64,000 nucleotides of DNA from Flavobacteriia bacterium (GTDB lineage Bacteria > Bacteroidota > Bacteroidia > Flavobacteriales_D > Crocinitomicaceae), in contig CANFHU010000013.1 of assembly GCA_947446925.1 (NCBI GenBank), positions 1-64,000 of the forward strand, in the 5' to 3' direction. Made by a program: the position numbers and the translations under genes. The notes beneath the pieces are model-generated. The model did no database searches, was not told the origin of the DNA, and worked only from the letters and a program-made list of their open reading frames with translations. Of this stretch, positions 53,779 to 62,972 are shown in pieces; position 1 is the first letter of the stretch; every line of letters starts with the position of its first letter.

Positions 53779-54153
53779 TTAATCTTCGATAAACGAAAAC
53801 GGTACTTCCACGATTTCGGAATATTCCTCGCCCGCTTCTTGCATATCTTCATCATCTTCTTCATAATGCCATTCAATCAATATTTCATTCCCAGCTTCTT
53901 GGATCTCTTCTAATTTCATTAAAATATCTAAGATAATTTTAGAAGAAGCGGTATTAAAGTAAGTCATTTTAAAAACCACTTTAGTGGTAGTATTTGGTGC
54001 TTCGCCATATTGTGCGATCCAATCAAATACTGGTCCGTAAAAAGAAGTAACATCTTCTGGTAAAGATTTTCCCGAAAATTCAAATACTCCTTCATTTTTA
54101 TCTAAGTGTACTGCTGGAGTATCTTCTGTTTTTTTAATAATTAATGCTTCCAT
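53779..54153 (-). CDS. siaC: SiaC-like protein (DUF1987)
   Basis: 124 residues. DUF1987/SiaC family: VFEFSGKSLPEDVTSFYGPV at the start and FKMTYFNTASSKIILDILMK in the middle. T68 in YFNTASS has the position reported, as I recall, for the SiaB-phosphorylated threonine of P. aeruginosa SiaC. In that species unphosphorylated SiaC activates the diguanylate cyclase SiaD; no GGDEF gene is present here, so the target must differ or lie elsewhere. Last gene of the operon, 21 bases after the SiaB-like gene. Confidence 0.9.
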   Translation of the reverse strand: MEALIIKKTEDTPAVHLDKNEGVFEFSGKSLPEDVTSFYGPVFDWIAQYGEAPNTTTKVVFKMTYFNTASSKIILDILMKLEEIQEAGNEILIEWHYEEDDEDMQEAGEEYSEIVEVPFSFIED

Positions 54154-54174
54154 AGCGATATATAAAATTTAATA

Positions 54175-54792
54175 TTATTGTTCGTTTGAATTTCTACTAA
54201 TAATGGTTTTCAACAAGAAAAAAGAATTATTCTCATCAATTGGCTCAAAATGATATTCCAACGGATTTCCTGTTTTACGTGCAATATCAATAAATCCTAA
54301 TCCTGCTCCACCTTTATCCGATATAGCAGTTTCGCGCATTTTTTCTTTGTGTAATTGTTTTAATTCATCTTGGTTTAATGAATTAATATTATCAATTAGG
54401 CTTTTTAAAGCTGGAATGTTATCATTCGAAATTCCATTTCCGGAAGTGATAAAATATTGGTTTTGGTCATTTCCAATTAGGAAAATACCTGTTTTTGCCA
54501 ATCCTTCTTCCAAACTATCGGATGCAGTTTGTGCATCATCGTCCGCATGTTTCGAAATGTTTTGTAAACACTCTACCATCACATGGTACACTTTTTTCTT
54601 GATTTTGCCATCCTCTTCTACTTTATCCAGATTTTTTTCTGTCATCGAAGTAAAAGCCTTCGTAATTTCTTGTGTTACTTCTCCTTCATATACTAATGTT
54701 ATTTTTTTGTCTAACATCATTTTATGAAAATTCACAACAAAGTTCATATACTCTGATTTGTTTGTTGCTCCTGTATTTTTCAAATCTTCCAT
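54175..54792 (-). CDS. siaB: SiaB-family protein kinase (DUF6272)
   Basis: 205 residues with a GHKL-type ATPase fold: N-box VMVECLQNISKHADDD (about 71-86) and G-box AISDKGGAGLGFIDIARKTG. Family members phosphorylate SiaC on a threonine. The phosphatase needed to reverse this is most likely the SpoIIE protein encoded 24 bases upstream. Together the three genes make a Sia-type kinase/phosphatase/substrate set. Confidence 0.9.
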   Translation of the reverse strand: MEDLKNTGATNKSEYMNFVVNFHKMMLDKKITLVYEGEVTQEITKAFTSMTEKNLDKVEEDGKIKKKVYHVMVECLQNISKHADDDAQTASDSLEEGLAKTGIFLIGNDQNQYFITSGNGISNDNIPALKSLIDNINSLNQDELKQLHKEKMRETAISDKGGAGLGFIDIARKTGNPLEYHFEPIDENNSFFLLKTIISRNSNEQ

Positions 54793-54816
54793 ACCCTATT
54801 ATTTTAATTCGTTCGG

Positions 54817-56142
54817 CTAATACTCTATCCCTATAAATAAAACGTCGTCCATTTGTTTATGCACACCTTGCCAAGATTCAAAGAAATTAGACAAAGCATC
54901 TTGTACAACATTCATTTTAGCATCTTTATTTTCAACTAATATTTGTCGAATTCGTTTTGGACCTATTTTTTTTAAATCCGTATCATCTGGTCCACCAAAT
55001 TGATCTGGGTAACCATCCGAACATACAAAAACGCGATCGCCTTTTTCTAATTTCGTGCTTACATTCGTAAATGATTCTCTGCCTCTATACTGTACACCAC
55101 CAATTGGATATTTATCGCCTTTTAATTCCTCTAATTCTTCCTCTGCTTGCGCGTTTTTACGAATTATATATAAAGGTCGATGTGCACCTGAAAATTGGAA
55201 TTCACCAGTTACACGATTAAATAAACACATACCGACATCCATTCCATCACGTTCATTTTCTCCTCCTTCTTGCCCTTGTCTTAAAGTTTTCACCACCGCA
55301 TCGTGTAATTTATCGAGCAAAACAGCTGGAGTAGGATTTCCATAATGTACAATCTCTTGAATTAATAGCGAACCTATGAGTGACAATAATGCTCCAGGAA
55401 CACCATGGCCTGTGCAATCTACTGCTGCCACATACACCATATCGTCTTTCGCATAAATAAATGGAAAGTCACCACTTACGATGTCTTTAGGACGAAACAA
55501 TAAAAAAGAATCTGGGAATAAATCTTTCAAAACTAACTCTTTAGGAAGAATAGAGTTTTGAATACTCTTCGCATAATTGATACTGTCTTTAATCTTTTTC
55601 GCTTGGGCTTCAATCAATATTTTGGTAGCTTCTAACTCTTGTTTTAATGCTCTTTCTCTAAACGTAGCGGTTATTAAATGTGCATTCGTTTCGGTCAATT
55701 CTTGAATCTGCATCGAGGACATCTCTAGTTCTCCATGCATTTTTTGCACTTTCGTATTCCAAACCAAATATGTGTTCCATGCGGCTTCTATTGTATTTTT
55801 TACAACCGTTGGTTCAAGAGGTAGGTGAATAAATCCATTTGGATGTAAAGTACTTAATTCAGTTATTACTGTTTCTTTTGTTGGGTCAACCACGAAGAAA
55901 ATTAACGCATCGGAGGTTTTACGAATAGTTTCCACCAATTCTTTCGCTTCGATTGCACCACCAATTTCAGCATCAATAAATAGCGTATTTGGGTGTGTTA
56001 ATTCAATCGCTTCGCGTGCATTTTGACCATCCGTTGCTACATGAAGTACTTCAAATCCCCAACTTGTTGCATATTCCGTGAGTAACGTAGAAACCGTTAG
56101 GTCATCTTCTACAATTACTACTTTTAATACTTCTTGATTCAT
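54817..56142 (-). CDS. REC-SpoIIE (PP2C-type) phosphatase
   Basis: 441 residues. N-terminal receiver-like domain (1-125) with VIVEDDL and D57 in LFIDAE, but the conserved Ser/Thr position is V85 and the lysine position is L107, so it is degenerate. A coiled coil (about 135-185) links to the SpoIIE phosphatase domain, with metal ligands in AAVDCTGHGVPGAL and CSDGYPDQFGG. Takes the place of SiaA; unlike SiaA it has no membrane or HAMP part. Twelve bases after cheC. Control by the receiver may not use normal phosphorylation. Confidence 0.9.
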   Translation of the reverse strand: MNQEVLKVVIVEDDLTVSTLLTEYATSWGFEVLHVATDGQNAREAIELTHPNTLFIDAEIGGAIEAKELVETIRKTSDALIFFVVDPTKETVITELSTLHPNGFIHLPLEPTVVKNTIEAAWNTYLVWNTKVQKMHGELEMSSMQIQELTETNAHLITATFRERALKQELEATKILIEAQAKKIKDSINYAKSIQNSILPKELVLKDLFPDSFLLFRPKDIVSGDFPFIYAKDDMVYVAAVDCTGHGVPGALLSLIGSLLIQEIVHYGNPTPAVLLDKLHDAVVKTLRQGQEGGENERDGMDVGMCLFNRVTGEFQFSGAHRPLYIIRKNAQAEEELEELKGDKYPIGGVQYRGRESFTNVSTKLEKGDRVFVCSDGYPDQFGGPDDTDLKKIGPKRIRQILVENKDAKMNVVQDALSNFFESWQGVHKQMDDVLFIGIEY

Positions 56143-56154
56143 TGCCTGATTAAA

Positions 56155-56775
56155 TTAATTTGTTCCTTCTTCTTGATTTGATGCTAAGTTTTTTATGTTT
56201 TGAATGAATGAATCGTCAAACAACCAAACAAACTCAGGAGCAAAACTTACGTGGGAAGATTTGAAACTTGTTTTAAAACTAATCAAATATAATTCATTAC
56301 TTATTTCATGATGAATATATTCTTCCAACTCTGCATAATTTACTTTACGTAAAGCTGGTACACCTCCATGAATTTTCACTTTTAAGATGTTAGAAAACTG
56401 CGTAATTACGGATGCTGAAATAATATTATCCACTTCAAGCAAGATACCATCACTCATTTCAGCCATCATTTCAGGACTATTCAAAATTTCAGGTGGTAAC
56501 GCTGATTGACGTAATTGATTCGCTTCTTCTTCCGAAAAAATCAAACAGCAAACACCATTTAATTCTCCTATCACCTTGGTAATAAGCAATTGAATATTTG
56601 TCTGATCTTTTTTATTTATTTCAGGTGGAGGAGAACTTAATTGCTTCTCTTGGTCAAATTCTTGCAAGGTAATCGTTTCATTCATAAAGAAGGATAACGA
56701 TTCCGCTGCTTTGACAAGACCTTGAGAAATAATATCTCTTGCTAAGTCTAACTCTTTTGGTTTTAATTCTAACAT
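56155..56775 (-). CDS. cheC: CheC-like phosphatase
   Basis: 206 residues. One CheC/FliY/CheX-type active-site motif is clear: E114-x2-N117-x22-P140 in LLEVDNIISAS...HGGVP. The corresponding N-terminal site (RDIISQGLVKAAESLS) lacks the E/N pair, so it has one working site. CheC enzymes dephosphorylate CheY-P and, in many species, bind CheD. Both partners are encoded within 2.6 kb upstream. Confidence 0.82.
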   Translation of the reverse strand: MLELKPKELDLARDIISQGLVKAAESLSFFMNETITLQEFDQEKQLSSPPPEINKKDQTNIQLLITKVIGELNGVCCLIFSEEEANQLRQSALPPEILNSPEMMAEMSDGILLEVDNIISASVITQFSNILKVKIHGGVPALRKVNYAELEEYIHHEISNELYLISFKTSFKSSHVSFAPEFVWLFDDSFIQNIKNLASNQEEGTN

Positions 56776-56795
56776 CCGTATACCATGTTAATTGA

Positions 56796-57158
56796 TTAGG
56801 CGAACAAATTATCAACGCGTTCTACCAATATTTCAGGAGTAAATGGTTTAACTAAATAATCCTCTGCTCCATTATTTTTTCCTTCTTCTACCACGTCATC
56901 TTGTCCTACAGCACTCACCATTATAATTTTGGATGTAATTCCTTCTGCACGTAATTCCTTCACAATATCAATACCAATCATATCTGGTAGAATGTTATCC
57001 ATCGTGATTAAATCTGGTTCATGTTCCAATGCTAATTCAATACCTTGACTTCCTGTTCCAGCTTGACCAATTACTTCGTATCTTCCTGTTGCAGTTAATG
57101 CTGAATTAATTAACGTTCGCATATATAACGAATCATCTACAATTAACACTTTTCTCAT
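56796..57158 (-). CDS. cheY: CheY-like single-domain response regulator
   Basis: 120 residues, receiver domain only. All key residues are present: the acidic pair in VLIVDDS, phospho-acceptor D54 in LITMDNILPD, S82 in IIMVSAVG and K104 in YLVKPF. It probably carries the output of the chemosensory module. There is no local CheA to phosphorylate it. Between cheB and cheC with about 20-25 bases on each side. Confidence 0.92.
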   Translation of the reverse strand: MRKVLIVDDSLYMRTLINSALTATGRYEVIGQAGTGSQGIELALEHEPDLITMDNILPDMIGIDIVKELRAEGITSKIIMVSAVGQDDVVEEGKNNGAEDYLVKPFTPEILVERVDNLFA

Positions 57159-57183
57159 TTATAAATAGTTTTAAATAGTTAAT

Positions 57184-58269
57184 CTATAACACCTTAACTT
57201 TACTTAAGAGTGTTTTTGTTACTTCCGACAAAGGTACAATTTTTTCTACACCACCAAGTTTGATTGCCTCTTTTGGCATACCAAAAACAACACAAGTTTT
57301 TTCATCTTGTGCAACGGTATATGCTCCTGCATCTTTCATTTCTAACATACCTACAGCTCCATCGTCTCCCATCCCGGTTAAAATAGCACCTACCGCATTT
57401 TTTCCAGCGAAACGAGCAACGGATCTAAAGAGTACATCCACCGAAGGTCGATGACGATTTACTAGTGGTCCATCAATTATTTCTACATGGTACATTGCAC
57501 CACTTCGTTTCACTAACATGTGTTTACCACCTGGCGCAATCAAAACTTGACCACGTATTACTTTATCTCCGTTTTCTGCTTCTTTTACAGTCACTTTACA
57601 CAGGTCATTTAATCGTTTAGCAAATTGTTTTGTAAACATTTCTGGCATGTGTTGTACCACAACAATACCTGGACTATCTGCTGGAAATTCTTCTAACACG
57701 ACACGCAAAGCTTCTGTACCACCCGTAGATGCACCAATTGCAATTACAGATTCTGTCGTTTGAACCATACTAGCATATTTCGCTTTGCTTAAAATTGCAT
57801 CCGCGGATAATTTAGGTTCGACCCCATTGCTAGATCTTTCAGATGTTAAATTCAATTTTTTACGTAAATGCGCCTGTGCAGCAGCTTTCACTTTACCACA
57901 TAATTCTATTTTGGACTGTTCTAATAAAGCCTTTGTATTTACTTTCGGTTTAGCAATAACTTCTACTGCGCCATATTCTAAAGCCAACAAGGCAGAATCT
58001 GTCCCTTTTTCTGTCAATGTAGAAATAACAACGACTGGAATTGGATGTTGTGACATTAATTTTTTTAGAAAAGTCAATCCATCCATTCTAGGCATTTCAA
58101 TATCTAAAGTGATGACATCCGGTTTACACTCTTTGATTCTTTCCACAGCAATAAATGGATCTGCAGCAACACCTATGATTTCAATCATTGGATCTGTTTC
58201 TAAAATCGAAACCAAGGTTTGTCTTACCAATGCTGAATCATCTACTATAAGTACCTTCACTTTGTCCAT
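57184..58269 (-). CDS. cheB: Chemotaxis response regulator-methylesterase
   Basis: 361 residues. Receiver (1-120) with D56 in [13 protein letters not shown], a linker, then the methylesterase domain with catalytic S181 (AIGASTGG), H207 ([10 protein letters not shown]) and D303 ([12 protein letters not shown]). It demethylates or deamidates MCP glutamyl sites. Two bases after cheD. Confidence 0.96.
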   Translation of the reverse strand: MDKVKVLIVDDSALVRQTLVSILETDPMIEIIGVAADPFIAVERIKECKPDVITLDIEMPRMDGLTFLKKLMSQHPIPVVVISTLTEKGTDSALLALEYGAVEVIAKPKVNTKALLEQSKIELCGKVKAAAQAHLRKKLNLTSERSSNGVEPKLSADAILSKAKYASMVQTTESVIAIGASTGGTEALRVVLEEFPADSPGIVVVQHMPEMFTKQFAKRLNDLCKVTVKEAENGDKVIRGQVLIAPGGKHMLVKRSGAMYHVEIIDGPLVNRHRPSVDVLFRSVARFAGKNAVGAILTGMGDDGAVGMLEMKDAGAYTVAQDEKTCVVFGMPKEAIKLGGVEKIVPLSEVTKTLLSKVKVL

Positions 58270-58271
58270 AA

Positions 58272-58766
58272 TTACATACTTTTTGTCAAAAATTTCATCA
58301 TCACTTGTCCAGTACCTGTATTGTATTTTAATTTTCTTCCAACCGTACCTCCAACATTTTCTGCTACTATTTGAATTCCATGGTTTGCTAATACTTCTTT
58401 CGCGATTTCAATATTACGTGCACCAATATTCATAGAACTATTCATTTGGTTTGCACCACCGAAAACTTTTGCAATTAAGTCATTTACAGAAGAACCATTA
58501 CGTAGCATTTTTTCAATCAATTTTTCCGTAGCAATATTGCCAAATTTTGGAGATGCCAATCCATTACCATTCCACAATGGCAGCATGAAATGATTTATTC
58601 CTCCAATTTTTAAGCGTGTATCAAATAAACAAACCGCAACACAAGACCCCAAAACAGTATCCACTAAATACGGCTTCTTTTCTGCAAAAAGTGCAGAAGG
58701 ATATAAATAGTGTTTGCCTAACTCTTCGTCCATTTTTACCTTTTGTTTATTGAGTAAAAGTTCCAA
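58272..58766 (-). CDS. cheD: Chemoreceptor glutamine deamidase
   Basis: 164 residues. Catalytic C42 in [12 protein letters not shown] and H59 in GGINHFMLP, with the 17-residue spacing of characterised CheD; T37 lies before them. [20 protein letters not shown] is the conserved C-terminal region. It deamidates MCP glutamines and can be sequestered by CheC. Confidence 0.95.
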   Translation of the reverse strand: MELLLNKQKVKMDEELGKHYLYPSALFAEKKPYLVDTVLGSCVAVCLFDTRLKIGGINHFMLPLWNGNGLASPKFGNIATEKLIEKMLRNGSSVNDLIAKVFGGANQMNSSMNIGARNIEIAKEVLANHGIQIVAENVGGTVGRKLKYNTGTGQVMMKFLTKSM

Positions 58767-58790
58767 TTTGTAGTAATATTAATTATCAAA

Positions 58791-59699
58791 TTAAAATAAC
58801 ATATCGTCATCATCATTGTCAAATAGAAAATCATTTCCATCCGATGAAAAAGTTGCTTCGTTAGACGTATTTACATCCAAATTTGGAATTGTCAACGTAA
58901 ACTCTGTACCTTCTCCTAATTCACTTTTTAATTGAATCGTACCTTCCAGTATATCCAATAGTGCTTTTGTGATACTCAACCCTAATCCGTGCCCCCCATA
59001 CGTTTTTGTAGATCCTTCTTCTATTTGATAAAAACGATCATAAATTTTTTCTTGTTGGTCCTGACTAATTCCGATACCTGAATCACGTACTTTTAGAACT
59101 AACAGTTCATTTTCTAAAAAACTATCTATTCCGATTGTTCCACCTTCCGCATTAAATTGTATTGCATTGGCAAGCAAATTACTTAAAACCAAATGCAATT
59201 TTTCAGCATCTGTCTTAATTATTTGGTTTGCATCTAAGGTATTTTTCCACGTTAATTTCAATCCTTTTTTTTCAATTTTCTTTTGAAATTGATTTATTAA
59301 AGATTCTAGTAACTGATGAATTTTCACAGAAATTACGGACAATGGAGATTCTCCTGCTTCAATTTCAGCAGAAATGAAAATATTTCTCAATTGAAAATCC
59401 AAATCAAATGCTTCAGAAAAAATTAATGATGCAAAAGATTGCATCATCTCTGGAGACATTTCACCTTCCGAAATGTTTTTAGATAATTCCAATACAGAAG
59501 AAATAGGATTGTTTATTTCGTTGCGAATATTGGATAAAAAATTACTTTTTAATTTTTCGGAAGCAAGTAACTTTTCATTCACGGCGTTTAATTCTGCAGT
59601 CAATTTTCGTTCCTCAATTAAATTAGCAGCATTCTCATCGAGCCTTCTTTTAATTTCAATCAGCAACTCCTCATCTGTTAATTTCGGTGACTTCTTCAT
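58791..59699 (-). CDS. Kinase-like HATPase protein lacking the phospho-acceptor His
   Basis: 302 residues, soluble. A coiled coil (1-50) leads to a HisKA-like helix, FLSNIRNEINNPISSV, in which the usual H-E is N60-E61 (codon aac at 59520-59522). The HATPase_c domain is complete: N-box LVLSNLLANAIQFN, G1 VRDSGIGIS, F-box YDRFYQIEE and G2 GGHGLGLSITKAL. So it should bind ATP but cannot autophosphorylate at the normal site. It ends in an acidic tail (DNDDDDMLF). It sits between cheR and cheD in the place where a CheA might be expected. Confidence 0.9.
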   Translation of the reverse strand: MKKSPKLTDEELLIEIKRRLDENAANLIEERKLTAELNAVNEKLLASEKLKSNFLSNIRNEINNPISSVLELSKNISEGEMSPEMMQSFASLIFSEAFDLDFQLRNIFISAEIEAGESPLSVISVKIHQLLESLINQFQKKIEKKGLKLTWKNTLDANQIIKTDAEKLHLVLSNLLANAIQFNAEGGTIGIDSFLENELLVLKVRDSGIGISQDQQEKIYDRFYQIEEGSTKTYGGHGLGLSITKALLDILEGTIQLKSELGEGTEFTLTIPNLDVNTSNEATFSSDGNDFLFDNDDDDMLF

Positions 59700-59771
59700 T
59701 ATTATAGTTTTTTATCTTTATTAAGCGATGCCTAAATTAGGTAAGTTATTTTGTAAAAATTATGATATACA

Positions 59772-60611
59772 TTATATTTTCACAAACATAGTTGGTTTTA
59801 AAGGTTTTAAAGGTACATCAATCCCTGAAATAGATTCAGAATGTCCCAAGAAAAAATAACCTCCAGGTTTTAAATGCATGCATAATTTATTGATTACTTT
59901 CTCTTGGGTTTCACGATCAAAATAAATTAGGACATTTCTACAAAATATGATGTCAAAATCTTTTGGAACATTAAAACTCATGTCCATCAAATTCAAGCGT
60001 TGAAAACGTGTTTTTGCTCTTAAATGTGGAACTATTCGTACCATCGGATTTTCTTGATCTTTACTTCGAAGTAAGTATTTTTTTTTCTGTGATAAAGGAA
60101 TTACATCCACACGATCCATTGGATATATTCCCAATTTTGCTTTTTCTAAAATCCGTGCAGAAATATCGGTACCTAATATCTCAAAATCAATTTTTCGATT
60201 GTTTTCAATAAATTCACTGATAACCATCGCAATGGTATATGCCTCTTCTCCCGATGAACTTGCCGAACTCCAAATTTTTAATGGTTGACGCGAATCCGCA
60301 GTTAAAAAATCAGGCAGAACTACTTCCTTCATGAAATCAAAATGTGCAGATTCTCGGTAAAAATCCGTTTTATTGGTAGATACTAAATCAATCATATTGA
60401 CAATCTCACTCTCGCTCGCTTCACCGGATAATACATATTTAGTGTATTCTGCATACGACTTCATACCGTTTATCTTTAAACGCGAAGCTAAGCGAGATTG
60501 TAACATTATCTTTTTAGAAATAGGCAGTTTAATCCCGTAATTCACATAAATAAAGTTGCTCAATTTCGTGAAATCTGCATCATTTAAAGGAGTTATTTGA
60601 TTTTCAGACAT
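59772..60611 (-). CDS. cheR: Chemoreceptor methyltransferase
   Basis: 279 residues. CheR N-terminal helices, then VSTNKTDFYRESAHFDFM, the SAM-binding SSASSSGEEAYTIAMVI and FDIIFCRNVLIYFDRETQ. It methylates MCP glutamates using SAM. It lies 47 bases after the MCP gene, whose C-terminus has a possible tether for it. Confidence 0.96.
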   Translation of the reverse strand: MSENQITPLNDADFTKLSNFIYVNYGIKLPISKKIMLQSRLASRLKINGMKSYAEYTKYVLSGEASESEIVNMIDLVSTNKTDFYRESAHFDFMKEVVLPDFLTADSRQPLKIWSSASSSGEEAYTIAMVISEFIENNRKIDFEILGTDISARILEKAKLGIYPMDRVDVIPLSQKKKYLLRSKDQENPMVRIVPHLRAKTRFQRLNLMDMSFNVPKDFDIIFCRNVLIYFDRETQEKVINKLCMHLKPGGYFFLGHSESISGIDVPLKPLKPTMFVKI

Positions 60612-60658
60612 ATTTCTTTTACTTTATTGTGGTGTAATTATGTGCAAAATAATTACAA

Positions 60659-62881
60659 TTAAAAATCGATAAAAGCATCATCCATTTCGTCCTTTCCCCC
60701 AAGTTGGATATTTACCCCTTTGGTGATGGTTTTGGGAGCTGTATGAACAGATTTAAGTGCTGCTTTATTAGGAACTTTCATGGTGTTTTTTTCGGGTGCT
60801 TTCATTGTTTTTGGTGAATCTATATGCTCATATCCGTCTATTTTAAAAAAAGAAACAGCCTCTTTTAAAACTTCCGCTTGATTATTTAATTCTTCCGCAC
60901 TTGCTGCCATTTCCTCTGCTGTAGAAGCATTTTCTTGCACAACCACATTTAAATTTTGTATCGCACCATTAATTTGTTCAGCTCCAACACTTTGTTCGGT
61001 ACTAGATGCTGTTATTTCTTGAATTAAATCGGATGTTTTTTGAATGTTAGGTACAACTTCCGTAAGCATTTCACCGGATTTTAACGCTACATCCACACTT
61101 ATTCCTGAAACTTCATCAATTTCAGTTGCAGCAGCCTGAGAGCGCTCTGCTAATTTTCTAACTTCTGCTGCAACTACCGCAAAACCTCTTCCGTGTTCTC
61201 CAGCACGCGCAGCTTCCACAGCAGCATTTAATGCTAATAGATTTGTTTGACGTGAAATTTCACCAATAATGGAGATTTTAGAAGCAATTGTTTTCATGGA
61301 TTGTACCGTTTGAACAACGGATTCCTTACTCAACTGGATATCTATCGCTGCTTGCAAAGAAATTCGTTCCGTTTGTTTTGAATTGCTTGAATTTTGTTGA
61401 ATATTCGCCGTCATTTCCTCCATGGAAGAAGAAATTTCTTCTACTGAACTTGCTTGATTCGTTGCTCCAGCAGATAATTCTGTGGCAGCGGCAGCAATTT
61501 GGCTACTTGCTGAGACAATGTTTTCCGCATTTGCAACTACCGTTCCAATCAATTGATTAAGTGATTCTAATGTTTCATTTAATGCTTCTCCCATTACTTT
61601 CAAAGCACCGTTAGATTCAATGGAATAACGCTGTGTTAAATCACCTTCTGCCATTGCACCAATAACTCTGCTTACTTCATGTGCAGCTTGTTTAGTCTCA
61701 ATCTCTGTTTGTTTTTGAACGGTTATGTCTGTTGCAATTTTCACCACTTTAATAATTCTGCCCATCTCATCTTTAACCGGGGAATAAACTGCTTGTATCC
61801 ACACTTTTTTTCCACTTCTAGCAATGCGCATAAATTGACCTTTCTTCACGATACCTTTTGCTAAGTCTTCCCAGAACATTAAATAGTCGGATGAATTTAC
61901 AAACGATGAATCACAGAAAATGCGGTGGTGTTTGTTTTGAATATCTTGTAATGAATATTCTAATACATGTAAGAAATTAGCATTTGCAGTTAATACGTTT
62001 CCTTTCGTATCAAATTCAATAAATGCATACGAATTATCAATTGCATTTACGATTCCTTCCGCTGCTTGTTTTGCAAACGTTTGTTCCGTACTATCATATC
62101 TTACCCCAATGTATTTTACTGGTTTGCCATTTTCACCTAAAACAGGAGCAAATACACCATCTACATAATAAGGTGTTCCATCTTTCTTACGGTTTTTTAC
62201 TACACCTCTAAAAATTTCGCCTCTACCGATGGTTGACCATAATTCTTTAAATAGTTCTTTTGGCATATCTGGATGGCGCACAATATTTTGATTTGCACCT
62301 ATTAATTCTTCTCTTTTATATTGAGAAACCTCACAATGTTTATCGTTTACATAGGTAATGTATCCTTTTAAATCTACTTCTGAAACAATGCACATGATAT
62401 CTACAATTTTCATACGTGTTTCAATTTCACGTTTCATTTGCGCTACCTCTTTATGCATTTTATCCATGACATCCGCGATTGACTTAAGATGAGGATCTAC
62501 TATTAAATTTGCTTGAAATTCAAATGCATTATGGGTATTCGAATTTATTGCATGTGCAAAAGCATCTACCCGTTTAAATTCTTGATGTACGACATGAAGT
62601 GCCTCATAACAACCTGAAAAAATAGATTTCTTTTCATTTCCAAACGATACATTTGTTTCCTTACCAAGCGAGGAAATATATTTTTCTAGTGCCAGTGCAT
62701 CACGCTTGTTGGCACGTTGCATCGTAAACCCTACAAGCAATATCGTCAAAAAAGAAATAGACAAAAACATAAAAAACATCCATGTATGCATCGCTTTATT
62801 TACTAAAAAAACCTCGCTAAGACCTAAAAGTATCATTGAAATCAATGAAAAAACAATTAGGATTTTACTACTTTTTACCAT
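60659..62881 (-). CDS. Methyl-accepting chemotaxis protein with two PAS domains
   Basis: 740 residues. Two close membrane helices (about 7-27 and 34-54) leave almost no periplasmic loop, so sensing is likely internal. A linker (60-160), two PAS domains (about 160-275 and 277-390), a HAMP-like stretch ([20 protein letters not shown]), and the MCP signalling domain with the hairpin [20 protein letters not shown] follow. The last five residues, AFIDF, fit the x-[HFYW]-x2-[HFYW] form of CheR/CheB tethers such as NWETF. First gene of the operon. Confidence 0.94.
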   Translation of the reverse strand: MVKSSKILIVFSLISMILLGLSEVFLVNKAMHTWMFFMFLSISFLTILLVGFTMQRANKRDALALEKYISSLGKETNVSFGNEKKSIFSGCYEALHVVHQEFKRVDAFAHAINSNTHNAFEFQANLIVDPHLKSIADVMDKMHKEVAQMKREIETRMKIVDIMCIVSEVDLKGYITYVNDKHCEVSQYKREELIGANQNIVRHPDMPKELFKELWSTIGRGEIFRGVVKNRKKDGTPYYVDGVFAPVLGENGKPVKYIGVRYDSTEQTFAKQAAEGIVNAIDNSYAFIEFDTKGNVLTANANFLHVLEYSLQDIQNKHHRIFCDSSFVNSSDYLMFWEDLAKGIVKKGQFMRIARSGKKVWIQAVYSPVKDEMGRIIKVVKIATDITVQKQTEIETKQAAHEVSRVIGAMAEGDLTQRYSIESNGALKVMGEALNETLESLNQLIGTVVANAENIVSASSQIAAAATELSAGATNQASSVEEISSSMEEMTANIQQNSSNSKQTERISLQAAIDIQLSKESVVQTVQSMKTIASKISIIGEISRQTNLLALNAAVEAARAGEHGRGFAVVAAEVRKLAERSQAAATEIDEVSGISVDVALKSGEMLTEVVPNIQKTSDLIQEITASSTEQSVGAEQINGAIQNLNVVVQENASTAEEMAASAEELNNQAEVLKEAVSFFKIDGYEHIDSPKTMKAPEKNTMKVPNKAALKSVHTAPKTITKGVNIQLGGKDEMDDAFIDF

Positions 62882-62972
62882 TTTATAATTTTTATCAAAA
62901 TTCTTACTCTTTTAAATATACTTTTAATTGTTGTTTAATGCAACCTATTCTAATTATTTGGGTACTATTAAA

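Noticed and set aside
57785-58435. 216-residue plus-strand ORF opposite cheB and cheD
   Set aside because: It is antisense to two genes with full catalytic motifs; composition is that of a shadow frame.
58791-59699. The His-less kinase as a CheA
   Set aside because: It has no HPt, P2 or CheW-like domains, and the order of domains is that of an ordinary HisKA kinase.
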